Positions 37,595 to 46,704 of a stretch of DNA of 64,000 nt are shown piece after piece. Position numbers and translations under genes: made by a program. The first letter of the stretch is position 1. Each line of letters starts with the position of its first letter. The notes beneath the pieces were generated by a model, which worked only from the letters and a program-made list of their open reading frames with translations, had not been told where the DNA came from and searched no databases. The stretch spans positions 124,001 through 188,000 of the forward strand of contig NZ_CAMAPC010000005.1 in the NCBI RefSeq assembly GCF_945859825.1. Direction: 5' to 3'. Origin of the DNA: Pseudoalteromonas holothuriae (GTDB taxonomy: Bacteria; Pseudomonadota; Gammaproteobacteria; Enterobacterales; Alteromonadaceae).

Positions 37595-39432
37595 TACAAA
37601 CTCCCACGAGCAAATTTAAATGCGCATGCCTGTTGGGCTTGTTTAATTAGATGGAATGCTTCTTTTAATTGATGTTTTTCAAGTGATGTTAAACACTCTG
37701 GATTAATACAATTTTCAGGTAACGGTTCACTTTCTAACTGTGTTTTTAAACGCAATTGAGTGAGAAAACGCCAGCAATCTTTTAAGTCATAAATATCTTT
37801 TTTACTCAACTGCTGTGAATCAAGCAATGCTTCCAAGCGCTCCTGTGTATTCGCTTTATAAATGCGCGCTTTTAGCGCATATAGCCGCACAATATCATTA
37901 ATTATCACAACGCCTCTGCGCTTTAAATCCAAAAACTTATGCTGCTGTTGATCTTTTTCTAATTTAAATTGTTGAAACAATCCAAGAGGCACCGAATTGG
38001 TATTGATATCGCTCGCCATTGCTGCAAAAAACAAATCATTCTTCACTAACTTGGTAAGTTTTGTCGCAAACTCACTATAAAGAGAGTCTGCACCATCAAT
38101 AAAACGCATATCAAAATAAATCTTACAATTGAGCATAGCCTTGGGCGTTGGGGCATGTAACCATGTTTCAAAACGCGTAAGCCACTGCGATATTGTCCCT
38201 CGACATGCCTCATTGCTGGCCATAATATTACCTGGACATGTACGAATACCACATTGTGCAAGATGCGCACAAACAAACTCTCCCATACCTGCAAAATATC
38301 GTTTCTGCTCATCTGTTATTTCATCAAAAAGCAGTAAGCCGTTGTCTTGGTCAGAGTGCAATGTTTGTTCTTCTCTAGCTTGAGAGCCAAAACAGATCCA
38401 GCTAAATTTACATGGTGCTGGGCCATGGCGTTGCTGATAAAGCACGATTAAACGTGATGTTAATGCATCACTAAGGCTACTGAGTAACTTACCAAGCAAT
38501 GACATATCATCAATATTATTAGCAAAGCTTTTTAATAATAATGGGACTTGAGACGCTAATAGCTTTAACTGTGCAACACTTTGTGCTTTATGTATTTTTG
38601 CAATTAATTGCACAGGATCACTTTTTTGTTGCCGCAATAAATCAGTACTTGTGAGCATACCCAAAGGCACAAGATGTTCATTTAACACCGGCAAATGATG
38701 AATATTGTGCTTAAGCATCAAGTGAAGAGCTGAAAAAACCCGGTTGTGCTCAAATATGTATTTGGGAGACTTCGTCATGATACAAGAAAGAGGTTTTGCT
38801 GGGTCTATTGCCTTTGCCAAAACGCGATTTCGTAAGTCTTTATCAGTAACCACACCTAGCAACTTGTTATTATCACTTACAATAACAGAGGATACGCTAT
38901 GCTCACTCATAGTTTTTGCAGCCTCATAAATACTCGCACAAGGAGGTAAAGTAACAGCACCTTTGTGCATAACTTCACTCACTTTTTTTTCAGACCAGCT
39001 ATCACGTATTTGCTTATAATGCACAGACAACAATCGATTTGTATGTGCTTTGACAAAGTACTGTTCAAATTGCTTGTACTCAGCGCGCAAAAAATCGAAG
39101 TCAGCGGCTTTTAGCACATACACTAAACCTGGGGCGGTTACTCTTAATTGGCTTTTAATCGCTTCCCCTGTTAATAATGATGGATAACCGAAATAATCTC
39201 CTTCAGCTAAGCGCATAACAATTTCACCACGTGCACAGAGTAAATCAAAGCTACCAGAGCGCACTAAGTATAAGTTTAACTGAGTATCTCGTAGCCATTG
39301 GTGCTGATTATGCTGCGTTAAGTAAATCACTTCTAGGTGAGTAGCAAAGAAGTAACTGGCAGCATCAGGCAACTGGCTAAAAGGCATTTGTTTAACAACA
39401 AACTGTTTAACCTCTGCTATTTCTGGGGTCAT
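37594..39432 (-). CDS. cNMP-binding / CBS / DUF294 nucleotidyltransferase-like protein
   Basis: 612 residues from ATG 39432, preferred because GGAG lies 6 nt upstream; a start at 39447 would place this site inside the gene. Order: cyclic-nucleotide-binding-like domain (about 10-130), two CBS domains (about 150-280, VSEVMHKGAVTLPP and LSCIMTKSPKYIF), DUF294 nucleotidyltransferase fold (about 320-460, CFGSQAREEQTLHSDQDNGLLL), and the DUF294 C-terminal domain. Similar proteins resemble PII uridylyltransferase in part. Role unknown, but linkage to the acetate symporter suggests metabolic sensing. Confidence 0.9.
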   Translation of the reverse strand: MTPEIAEVKQFVVKQMPFSQLPDAASYFFATHLEVIYLTQHNQHQWLRDTQLNLYLVRSGSFDLLCARGEIVMRLAEGDYFGYPSLLTGEAIKSQLRVTAPGLVYVLKAADFDFLRAEYKQFEQYFVKAHTNRLLSVHYKQIRDSWSEKKVSEVMHKGAVTLPPCASIYEAAKTMSEHSVSSVIVSDNNKLLGVVTDKDLRNRVLAKAIDPAKPLSCIMTKSPKYIFEHNRVFSALHLMLKHNIHHLPVLNEHLVPLGMLTSTDLLRQQKSDPVQLIAKIHKAQSVAQLKLLASQVPLLLKSFANNIDDMSLLGKLLSSLSDALTSRLIVLYQQRHGPAPCKFSWICFGSQAREEQTLHSDQDNGLLLFDEITDEQKRYFAGMGEFVCAHLAQCGIRTCPGNIMASNEACRGTISQWLTRFETWLHAPTPKAMLNCKIYFDMRFIDGADSLYSEFATKLTKLVKNDLFFAAMASDINTNSVPLGLFQQFKLEKDQQQHKFLDLKRRGVVIINDIVRLYALKARIYKANTQERLEALLDSQQLSKKDIYDLKDCWRFLTQLRLKTQLESEPLPENCINPECLTSLEKHQLKEAFHLIKQAQQACAFKFARGSL

Positions 39433-39480
39433 ATGACACTCCTTCAATCATTCGCGTGTGCAGCATAAGATCCTGACACT

Positions 39481-39505
39481 AAAAACCCAGCCCAAAGGGC
39501 TGGGT
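39481..39505 (-). terminator. Terminator or attenuator after the symporter gene
   Basis: On the minus strand AACCCAGCCC, TTT loop, GGGCTGGGTTTTT. Strong stem with T-run, 25 bp after the symporter stop and before the DUF294 gene, which may partly separate the two expression units. Confidence 0.9.
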
Positions 39506-39529
39506 TATCCTTGTTACACATCTATAAAC

Positions 39530-41254
39530 TTAATGTGTTTGGGCCGCATTTGAACCTTTTGGGTTGCGAATGCTCTCAACCATATTTTGCACCTCAACAG
39601 GTGTCTGTCCGGTTAATTTGAGTACCGCAGCAGCAACTGCAAAATTTACTACCATACCCACAATGCCAATCCCTTCAGGAGATATGCCAAATAACCAGTT
39701 GGCTGGGGTATTTAGCTCTGGACTCACAAATTTAAAATAAATAATGTACGCTGCAGTAAAGGTGATACCAGTCACCATACCTGCAATAGCACCTTCTTTA
39801 TTCATCGTTTTAGAGAAGATCCCCATAATAATAGCAGGGAAGAAACTTGCCGCCGCTAAGCCAAAGGCAAATGCCACCACGGAGGCTACAAATCCTGGTG
39901 GATTAATACCAAAGTATGCAGAAATCACAATCGCGACCATAGCTGCGAGTCGTGCAGCTAATAACTCTTGCTTGTCACTTATATCGGGTTTAAGGGTTCG
40001 TTTGAGTAAATCATGTGATACAGAGGTTGAAATAACTAACAATAAGCCCGCAGTGGTTGATAATGCAGCGGCAATACCACCGGCGGCAACCAATGCAATC
40101 ACCCATGCTGGTAAGTCTGCTATTTCAGGGTTTGCAAGCACCATAATATCCCTGTCAATTTGTACTTCATTCGCACTTGCTGGGTCGCTAATTTTGCCTG
40201 CAGAGTAGAACATTTTGCCATCATTGTTTTTATCTTCAAAAACGATAAGACCTGTTCTTTCCCAATTTTTTACCCAAGTTGGTGCTTCAGCATAGACAGT
40301 GCCACTGCCATCTTTGCCATTGATAGTATCAATCATGTTTACCCGTGCAAATGATGCAACAGCGGGTGCTGTCGTGTACACAATGGCAATAAATACTAAT
40401 GTCCACGCTGCTGAAATGCGGGTATCTTTTACACGCGGTACGGTAAAAAAGCGCACAATAACATGTGGTAAGCCAGCTGTACCAACCATCAGGGCTGCCG
40501 TAATAGCAAACACGTCTATCATACTTTTTGAGCCTTCAGTGTATTGAGCAAACCCCAACTCGGCACTTAGGCCATCGAGTTTATCGAGCACATAAACGCC
40601 AGAGCCATCCGCAAGCGTGCCACCGAATCCAGTTTGTGGAAGTAAGTGCCCTGTCATCATCAAAGAGATAAAAATAGCAGGTACAAGGTAGGCAAAGACT
40701 AACACGCAATATTGTGCAACCTGTGTATATGTGATGCCCTTCATGCCACCTAATACGGCGTAGAAAAATACAATCACCATGCCGATGTATACCCCGGTCT
40801 CAATATCAACTTCAAGGAAACGAGAAAACACCACACCAACACCGCGCATTTGACCTGCAATATAGGTAAAACAAATAAATATCGCACATAAAATTGCCAC
40901 AACCCGTGCAACCTGCGAGTAATACCGATCGCCGATAAAATCCGGCACGGTAAATTTACCGAACTTACGTAAATAAGGGGCAAGACACAGTGCCAGCAAT
41001 ACATAGCCCCCCGTCCAGCCCATTAAATATACGCCTCCATCATAACCTGCAAATGAAATGATACCCGCCATAGAAATAAACGAGGCTGCACTCATCCAAT
41101 CTGCTGCTGTAGCCATACCATTAGCAAAGGGAGGCACACCGCCACCTGCTACGTAAAATTCTTGTGTTGACCCTGCTCTTGCCCATATCGCAATACCGAT
41201 ATAAAGCGCAAAGCTTAAACCTACAATAATAAATGTGAGAGTTTGTACATCCAT
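39530..41254 (-). CDS. Sodium:solute symporter, ActP-like (VC_2705 subfamily)
   Basis: 574 residues with about 13 membrane segments, SSS family. It starts at TLTFIIVGLSFALYIGIAIWARAG, then AADWMSAASFISMAGIISFAGYDG, the sodium-site core. A hydrophilic insert at about residues 305-375 contains DKNNDGKMFYS, which looks like an EF-hand loop. The subfamily I recognise as VC_2705 pairs with a DUF4212 small subunit, and this gene is 11 bp downstream of one. Substrate is likely acetate or another short carboxylate, inferred from acs, CrbS and CrbR nearby. Confidence 0.9.
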   Translation of the reverse strand: MDVQTLTFIIVGLSFALYIGIAIWARAGSTQEFYVAGGGVPPFANGMATAADWMSAASFISMAGIISFAGYDGGVYLMGWTGGYVLLALCLAPYLRKFGKFTVPDFIGDRYYSQVARVVAILCAIFICFTYIAGQMRGVGVVFSRFLEVDIETGVYIGMVIVFFYAVLGGMKGITYTQVAQYCVLVFAYLVPAIFISLMMTGHLLPQTGFGGTLADGSGVYVLDKLDGLSAELGFAQYTEGSKSMIDVFAITAALMVGTAGLPHVIVRFFTVPRVKDTRISAAWTLVFIAIVYTTAPAVASFARVNMIDTINGKDGSGTVYAEAPTWVKNWERTGLIVFEDKNNDGKMFYSAGKISDPASANEVQIDRDIMVLANPEIADLPAWVIALVAAGGIAAALSTTAGLLLVISTSVSHDLLKRTLKPDISDKQELLAARLAAMVAIVISAYFGINPPGFVASVVAFAFGLAAASFFPAIIMGIFSKTMNKEGAIAGMVTGITFTAAYIIYFKFVSPELNTPANWLFGISPEGIGIVGMVVNFAVAAAVLKLTGQTPVEVQNMVESIRNPKGSNAAQTH

Positions 41255-41265
41255 CGTTTTATCCC

Positions 41266-41529
41266 TTATTCGTCTACGCCATACTTTTTATCTAATGCAT
41301 TCATTTTGAACACGTAGACAAAAATCAAAGCCACAAAGGTGTAGATTGCGCCTTGTTGTGAAAACCAAAAACCTAACTTAAAACCAAAAAAGCGTACTTC
41401 GTTCAGCACATCAACCAGTAAAATGCCAAAACCAAACGACACGACAAACCAAATTGCCAACAGTTTAAACATTAAACTGAGATTTTCTGACCAGTATGCT
41501 TTTGCTTGTTGTTCATCTTTAAAAGCCAT
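41266..41529 (-). CDS. DUF4212 small subunit of the sodium:solute symporter
   Basis: 87 residues with two membrane helices (about 18-38 and 55-78). AYWSENLSLMFKLLAIWFVVSFGFGIL and FWFSQQGAIYTFVALIFVYVFKMN are typical of DUF4212, known as the small partner of VC_2705-type symporters. It is the first gene of the operon. The 375-bp region upstream, shared with divergent crbS, holds two ACCTTAG motifs. Confidence 0.92.
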   Translation of the reverse strand: MAFKDEQQAKAYWSENLSLMFKLLAIWFVVSFGFGILLVDVLNEVRFFGFKLGFWFSQQGAIYTFVALIFVYVFKMNALDKKYGVDE

Positions 41530-41588
41530 TTTTTATCCCCTATCACTTACTCAGTTACGAGCAGTGTTGGTGTTAATTGTCATCATTT

Positions 41589-41633
41589 ACCTTAGCAATG
41601 GGTGTGCAAGAAGAAATTGAGACCTTAGTCGTA
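41589..41633. promoter_or_regulatory. Two candidate CrbR sites upstream of the symporter operon
   Basis: ACCTTAG at 41589-41595 and ACCTTAGTCGTA at 41622-41633, 33 bp apart, both followed by AATGGG-containing sequence. They lie 60 to 104 bp before the DUF4212 ATG. The same core recurs before acs and the DcaP-like porin. Binding by CrbR is inferred from this distribution. Confidence 0.6.
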
Positions 41634-41904
41634 GCAATGGGTTTACCTTTACGTAAACTGCACCTTGAAAGAAATTAATAGAATAAAAAAGTGTTTTATA
41701 ACAAAAGCTTAATTTAATTCAGAGTAATATACTGACAAAATAAGATGAAATATGACGCTTATACGACATTAGTCTCAATGCATTGCTGACTTGGTGGATA
41801 TCTATAAATAACATAAGGTTATATATCCTAATATTTTTATCACCCTACAAACACAAAACAAAATTATGATAAGGTAAAGTATCCAAAATGGAATAAGAAG
41901 AACA

Positions 41905-44900
41905 ATGACCGTAGCTCTCATCCTCGTAGCCCTCAGTTACATTGGCGTATTGTTTTGGCTAGCAAATTGGGGAGATAAAACCACACCACTGGCGATGCGT
42001 ATTACCCACCATCCATTTGTGTATGCGTTTTCATTAGGCATTTACTGTACTTCTTGGACCTACTACGGCTCAGTCGGCACCGCAGCCCAGAGCAGTTGGC
42101 ATTACTTACCTATTTTATTGGGTCCAGCGCTACTGTTTTTATTTGGTCATGGTTTTTTACGTAAGCTATTATTGGTCAGTAAAAAACAAAATATTACCAC
42201 CATTGCAGACTTTATTTCCGCTCGTTATGGCAAACGCCAAACCACAGCCGTGATGGTCACCATGATTGCGCTACTCGCAACCATTCCCTATATCGCACTA
42301 CAGCTTAAAGCGTTAAGCAGTAGTTTTTTGTTACTACAGCAAGATGAGCAGCTTTCAGGCAATGTACTCGCTTTAACTGGCACACTCACTATGGCTTTGT
42401 TTGCTATCTTTTTTGGCACTCGAAAAGTAGATGTCACTGAATACCGTTCTGGTTTAATGCTGGCTGTAGCCTTTGAATCAATTATTAAATTTTTAGCATT
42501 AGGTGCTGTTGCATTACTGGCTATCATTGCTCTAATACAATTACCACAAGAGAGTGAAATAAACTTTGAACACTGGTTTAACTTTGATATTTTTAATTTT
42601 AACTTTATAGGGCAAACATTGATGGCTGCAGCTGCCATTATTTGTTTACCTCGCCAATTTCATGTAACCGTCGTCGATAACCAAAATCACCGCCACTTAA
42701 ATACGGCTCGTTGGGCTTTCCCACTGTATTTATTACTTACCGCTGCCATGATCATTCCCATTACCACGGCCGCCATACACCCTCAAATTGGCAGTAACAT
42801 CGCGGCTGATAGCTTTGTTCTAGCGCTGCCTTTGATGCAAAACCATCCCATCATCACAACCTTTGTGTTTATTGGCGGTTTATCCGCTGCTACCGCTATG
42901 ATTGTTGTCGCCACTTTAACATTAAGCACGATGCTCTCTAACGATGTAGTGTTGCCATTATTATTGAAACAAAAACTAAAGCGCAGCGCACTAACGCGTA
43001 ACTACAAAACCCCTATTTTAATGATCCGTCGCTTAACCATTGCCGCGATATTGCTTTTAGCGTACCTATATCAGCAATGGTTTGGGCATGGAGAGGCACT
43101 CGCTAACATGGGACTCGTGGCGTTTTCTTTGGTCACACAATTACTCCCAGCGATTGTTGGCGGATTGTATTGGCGCAAAGGCCATGCCTACGGTGTATAT
43201 GCAGGTTTATTAGCTGGGTTTACTTGCTGGGCGTTATTTTTAATGTTACCTGTAGTAGGCACAGGGTCTGCGCTTGAGTATGAGTTTAGGCAAAGTATTA
43301 TCACACGCGGCACACTCATTGCTCTGCTAGCAAATATTGCCTGTTACATTAGCTTTTCATTGGCAGCGCATGAGCGCTTAATTGATAAAATTCAGGCTGC
43401 AGCATTTGTTTACCCTAAAGAACAATCACGCTTTTCTAAACGGCTGGATAAAAACATTAAAGCCAGTGTGTACGACTTTAAAGTGCTCTTACAAACATTT
43501 TTAGGTATTCAACGTTCAGGCCAACTGCTCAGTCAATATGCACAAGGCAAGAACATTGAAGATAATAATGCCCACCCTGATGCGCAATTTATTGCCTATT
43601 GTGAGCGAGCACTAACAGGTGTGCTTGGTGCATCCTCGGCACAAGCACTTATTCATACTGTGGCATCGGGTAAACAAATGGCCTTTGAAGAGGTGGTTAA
43701 TTTCTTTGATGAAACCACCCAAGCCCTACAGTTTAATCAAAACTTGCTCTATACCTCATTAGAAAACCTCAGCCATGGCATTTCTGTTGTTGATAAAGAC
43801 CTTAACTTGGTAGCATGGAATAAACGTTATAGTGAAATGTTCAGCTATCCAGATGGTTTTTTGGAAGTTGGCTTACCCATCAAAAAAGTGATCCGCTTTA
43901 ATGCACAACGCGGTGAATGTGGCCCCGGCGGCATTGAGCGTTTAGTTGAGAAGCGTGTACAACACTTGCGCAATGGTACACCACACCACTTTATTCGCCA
44001 CCGTCGTGATGGCCAAGTATATGAAATGCGTGGCAACCCTTTACCTGAAGGTGGGTTTGTGACCAGTTTTTCTGACATTACCATGCACATTGCCACACAA
44101 AATGCGCTGGAAGAAATAAACATGGATTTAGAAAATCGCATTGAAGCGCGCACACAACAAATTCGTACCATTAATACTGACCTGCAAGCACAAATAGCCT
44201 CTCGGGTAGAAACCGAGCATGCATTAATGGCGGCAAAAAAAGAAGCGGAGCAAGCTAACGATAGTAAAACTCGGTTTTTAGCTTTGGCAAGCCATGACAT
44301 TTTGCAGCCACTCAATGCCGCCCGTCTATATCTGGCAGCGATTAATGAAAAGCAGCTTAATAATCAAGACCAAGGCAATTTTGACAAGCTTTCTGATAGT
44401 TTGGACTCAACCGTACACCTCATGTCTTCTTTGTTAGATATCGCCAAATTAGAGCAAGGAGCAATGAAACCAACGCCAAGACATTTTTGTATTGATGATA
44501 TTCTCAGTCCATTGGCTAATGAATATGCCATCTTATCAAGTGAAAAGGGCTTACAATTAAAAGTTCGTAGTAACCATGCCATTGTGCATAGTGATACCAC
44601 TTACCTAAGACGTATTATTCAAAATTTAGTGTCTAATGCCGTTAAATACACCGAACATGGCAAAGTACTCATCGCTTGTCGTAACCGAAAACACAGCCTT
44701 AGACTGCAAGTGTGGGATACCGGGCCCGGCATTAGTGAGTACCAACTCAATAAGGTGTTTAACGATTTCTACCGCGTTCATAGTAATGATAATAAAGGCG
44801 TTGGTCTGGGTTTGGGTGTGGTAAAACGGCTGTGTGATTTATTAAGTCTTGAGCTGGAAGTGACATCTCATGTAGGTAAAGGGAGTTGCTTTAGTATCAC

Positions 44901-45333
44901 AATCCCGTTTGGTAATGCACAACTAGCAGAGCATAAAACAATGCACACACCTAAAACGACAGACCACGAAAAAAACACCCAAATTAAAATACTCGTCGTC
45001 GATGATGACCCTAAAAATCTACAAGCCATGAGCAGCTTATTAAGTAAATGGCAGATGCATGCTCAACTCTTTAATGGTGCAACACCAGCAATTGAGTATG
45101 CCCAACACCACACTGCACCAGATATTATTTTAATGGATTATCAACTAAGTGAAGATTGGGATGGCATTACGCTCATTCAAACTTTGCGGAGTATTTGGCA
45201 AGCAACAATACCTGCTGTGCTTATTACAGCTATGCGAGATGAATCGCTCAAGCAACAAGCTAAACAATTACATATTCATTACCTGAGTAAACCAGTTAAA
45301 CCTGCAAAATTAAAAGCATTACTTAACCATTGA
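41905..45333 (+). CDS. crbS: Hybrid sensor kinase CrbS (SSS transporter-PAS-HisKA-HATPase-REC)
   Basis: 1142 residues. About 13 membrane helices of an SSS-type domain (1-490), including YCTSWTYYGSVGTAA. Then PAS (about 610-740, LENLSHGISVVDKDLNLVAWNKRY), coiled coil, HisKA with the acceptor His in LALASHDILQPLNAARLY, HATPase (NLVSNAVKYT, DTGPGIS, GVGLGLGVV) and a receiver with DDDPK and Asp in IILMDYQLS. CrbS senses acetate-related signals and, with CrbR, activates acs in Vibrio and Pseudomonas. The symporter, crbR and acs all lie within 9 kb. Confidence 0.93.
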   Translation: MTVALILVALSYIGVLFWLANWGDKTTPLAMRITHHPFVYAFSLGIYCTSWTYYGSVGTAAQSSWHYLPILLGPALLFLFGHGFLRKLLLVSKKQNITTIADFISARYGKRQTTAVMVTMIALLATIPYIALQLKALSSSFLLLQQDEQLSGNVLALTGTLTMALFAIFFGTRKVDVTEYRSGLMLAVAFESIIKFLALGAVALLAIIALIQLPQESEINFEHWFNFDIFNFNFIGQTLMAAAAIICLPRQFHVTVVDNQNHRHLNTARWAFPLYLLLTAAMIIPITTAAIHPQIGSNIAADSFVLALPLMQNHPIITTFVFIGGLSAATAMIVVATLTLSTMLSNDVVLPLLLKQKLKRSALTRNYKTPILMIRRLTIAAILLLAYLYQQWFGHGEALANMGLVAFSLVTQLLPAIVGGLYWRKGHAYGVYAGLLAGFTCWALFLMLPVVGTGSALEYEFRQSIITRGTLIALLANIACYISFSLAAHERLIDKIQAAAFVYPKEQSRFSKRLDKNIKASVYDFKVLLQTFLGIQRSGQLLSQYAQGKNIEDNNAHPDAQFIAYCERALTGVLGASSAQALIHTVASGKQMAFEEVVNFFDETTQALQFNQNLLYTSLENLSHGISVVDKDLNLVAWNKRYSEMFSYPDGFLEVGLPIKKVIRFNAQRGECGPGGIERLVEKRVQHLRNGTPHHFIRHRRDGQVYEMRGNPLPEGGFVTSFSDITMHIATQNALEEINMDLENRIEARTQQIRTINTDLQAQIASRVETEHALMAAKKEAEQANDSKTRFLALASHDILQPLNAARLYLAAINEKQLNNQDQGNFDKLSDSLDSTVHLMSSLLDIAKLEQGAMKPTPRHFCIDDILSPLANEYAILSSEKGLQLKVRSNHAIVHSDTTYLRRIIQNLVSNAVKYTEHGKVLIACRNRKHSLRLQVWDTGPGISEYQLNKVFNDFYRVHSNDNKGVGLGLGVVKRLCDLLSLELEVTSHVGKGSCFSITIPFGNAQLAEHKTMHTPKTTDHEKNTQIKILVVDDDPKNLQAMSSLLSKWQMHAQLFNGATPAIEYAQHHTAPDIILMDYQLSEDWDGITLIQTLRSIWQATIPAVLITAMRDESLKQQAKQLHIHYLSKPVKPAKLKALLNH

Positions 45334-45442
45334 GCTCATCAACTTTAGCTCTGGATAAGCAAATTTGCTCACTATCTGCGTTGTTATTATTGAGCTCTGC
45401 TCGTGTAAAAATATGGAACAATTAAAAAACAACCCACTTTTG

Positions 45443-45456
45443 ATGAAAACTTTCAT
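45443..45456. promoter_or_regulatory. Candidate operator upstream of the XRE gene
   Basis: Perfect inverted repeat ATGAAA-AC-TTTCAT, 104-117 bp before the XRE start. Size and symmetry suit a helix-turn-helix dimer, so autoregulation is possible. Inference only. Confidence 0.4.
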
Positions 45457-45559
45457 AAAATCATTAATTTCAGTCTGTTAGCTAATTTTTATGTTGTTAG
45501 CTTGGTGTTTCAGTGTTAATTTTGCGTTACTTAAGCTCAGAGGAGGGAGCGCGCTATTA

Positions 45560-45865
45560 ATGAAGAACAATACCCATACACGGCAGAAAAAGGTTGATGG
45601 CTTCAAAGCAGAAGTACAAGCGTCAATACGCATACTTCGGCGAGAAAAAGGCTGGTCACAGGCCGATTTAGCACGCAAACTCAATGTTGACCAAGCCAGT
45701 ATCAGTAATTACGAGTCGGGTAAAACCGATATGAGCTTTGCACAGTTATTTGAGTTATTTCTTATTTTTGGCAAAGATCTTACAGGTACCTACTTTAACT
45801 TTTCACAAACCAAAGACGCTAAGTCAAAAGACACCGACAACTCAGACGAGAAGGACACGAACTAA
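45560..45865 (+). CDS. XRE family transcriptional regulator
   Basis: 101 residues from ATG 45560. GGGAG lies about 10 nt upstream; the longer frame from 45491 has no ribosome site. One Cro/C1-type helix-turn-helix occupies about residues 16-70: IRILRREKGWSQADLARKLNVDQASISNYESGKTDMSFAQLFELFLIFGKDL. The tail is charged (KDAKSKDTDNSDEKDTN). TAATG overlap couples it to the membrane-protein gene. With the downstream peptide gene it forms a three-gene cassette between crbS and purU. Target genes unknown; self-regulation is plausible. Confidence 0.85.
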   Translation: MKNNTHTRQKKVDGFKAEVQASIRILRREKGWSQADLARKLNVDQASISNYESGKTDMSFAQLFELFLIFGKDLTGTYFNFSQTKDAKSKDTDNSDEKDTN

Positions 45866-46395
45866 TGAGTATTTACATTTTAATTGATTACGCACCGATA
45901 ATCTGCGTACTTTTTGGACTCATCATGGCTTGGAAGGTAGCAAGCGCCCGTTGGTTTTTTATATCTTGTCTCGTAGTTGAAATATTTGGTTTGGCCATGA
46001 CAGACACGGTAATGCAATGGAACACCCATTTTTATATTTACTGCGTATTTATCAGCCTTGTGTTTTTGCTACCTATTGTATATCGTAAACGTCTTGCCAT
46101 GTGGTTATATAGCAAGACGGGATATGAATATTTTAATAATGTGCTCAAAACGCATCGCTTTGTACCACAAGAGGCGGGAATAATATGTTTTGTTTTTTTG
46201 GCTTGTATTGTTAATTTTGTGACTTGGATTGAAGTGTTACTGTATAAGTATAGTTTTTTAAGTAATGCACCTATAAAGTTATATATCAGAGACAATACCG
46301 TCGTCTTAGTAAAGATTATGGTCTGCTTAGCTCTGCTAAGCTATGCGTTTAGAGCGGAGTTTAGGGAGAAATTTATCCATGATGAAAATTGTTAA
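45865..46395 (+). CDS. Small polytopic membrane protein, function unknown
   Basis: 176 residues with about five hydrophobic segments (roughly 8-24, 29-45, 56-73, 104-124 and 146-162), so an inner-membrane protein. No family recognised. A basic cytoplasmic-looking loop (YRKRLAMWLYSKTGYEYFNNVLKTHR) lies in the middle. The ATG overlaps the XRE stop, and its own 3' end overlaps the start of the GG-leader peptide gene by 17 nt. The position suggests a role with the peptide, as exporter, receptor or immunity protein; this is inference. Confidence 0.75.
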   Translation: MSIYILIDYAPIICVLFGLIMAWKVASARWFFISCLVVEIFGLAMTDTVMQWNTHFYIYCVFISLVFLLPIVYRKRLAMWLYSKTGYEYFNNVLKTHRFVPQEAGIICFVFLACIVNFVTWIEVLLYKYSFLSNAPIKLYIRDNTVVLVKIMVCLALLSYAFRAEFREKFIHDENC

Positions 46396-46492
46396 TCCAG
46401 AGCTACTAAAACTCATTACCGGAGGTCATGGCGGTCCTGGCGGCGGTCCTGCACTTCCTCAGCAACAAACAGCCCCTCTTTTCGGTGGCTAG
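46379..46492 (+). CDS. Short double-glycine-leader peptide (candidate RiPP, bacteriocin or signal precursor)
   Basis: 37 codons from ATG 46379, or 36 from ATG 46382; not found by length-limited gene callers. AGGGAG at 46363-46368 gives a ribosome site 10 nt before the first ATG. The leader ends NPELLKLITGG (Leu at -7, Ile at -4, Gly-Gly at -2/-1), as in class II bacteriocin and peptide-signal leaders. The predicted mature part is 21 residues, rich in Gly, Pro and Gln, starting HGGPGGG and ending PLFGG. The stop is 8 nt before a strong terminator, so it is the last gene of the cassette. No peptidase-type ABC exporter is in the window. Confidence 0.65.
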   Translation: MMKIVNPELLKLITGGHGGPGGGPALPQQQTAPLFGG

Positions 46493-46500
46493 CTAAACAT

Positions 46501-46524
46501 AAAAGCCACCCATGTGGCTTTTTT
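46501..46524 (+). terminator. Terminator of the XRE-membrane-peptide cassette
   Basis: AAAAGCCAC, CCAT loop, GTGGCTTTTTT: clear intrinsic terminator directly after the peptide stop. Confidence 0.92.
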
Positions 46525-46665
46525 AATCTTCATTTCCTATTTGACTGCGCCTCTACTTTGCTTAATCAACATTCATAACTTTATTTAGCAACCGCTAAAA
46601 AAACAAAAATATCCATTATTTCGCAATTTAGGGTTAACCAAACCAGTCAGGGTTGCTAGTATGCT

Positions 46666-46687
46666 AAACCCCCTTTTAAAAGGGTTT
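46666..46687 (+). repeat. Inverted repeat in the purU leader
   Basis: AAACCC-CC-TTTTAAAA-GGGTTT ends 17 nt before the preferred purU ATG. Could form a hairpin near the ribosome site. No known riboswitch recognised. Confidence 0.4.
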
Positions 46688-46704
46688 GTATAGGAATGAG
46701 GAAA

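Noticed and set aside
39744..40208. 154-codon open frame antisense to the symporter gene
   Set aside because: Low-complexity Ala/Thr/Ile translation mirrors the membrane-protein codons on the other strand; no homology recognised.
42288..42638. 116-codon open frame antisense to the crbS transporter domain
   Set aside because: No ribosome site and composition expected of the complement of a hydrophobic helix-coding region.
43845..44315. 156-codon open frame antisense to crbS
   Set aside because: It lies wholly inside the crbS PAS/HisKA region, has Ser/Cys-rich composition typical of reverse-frame reading, and no ribosome site.
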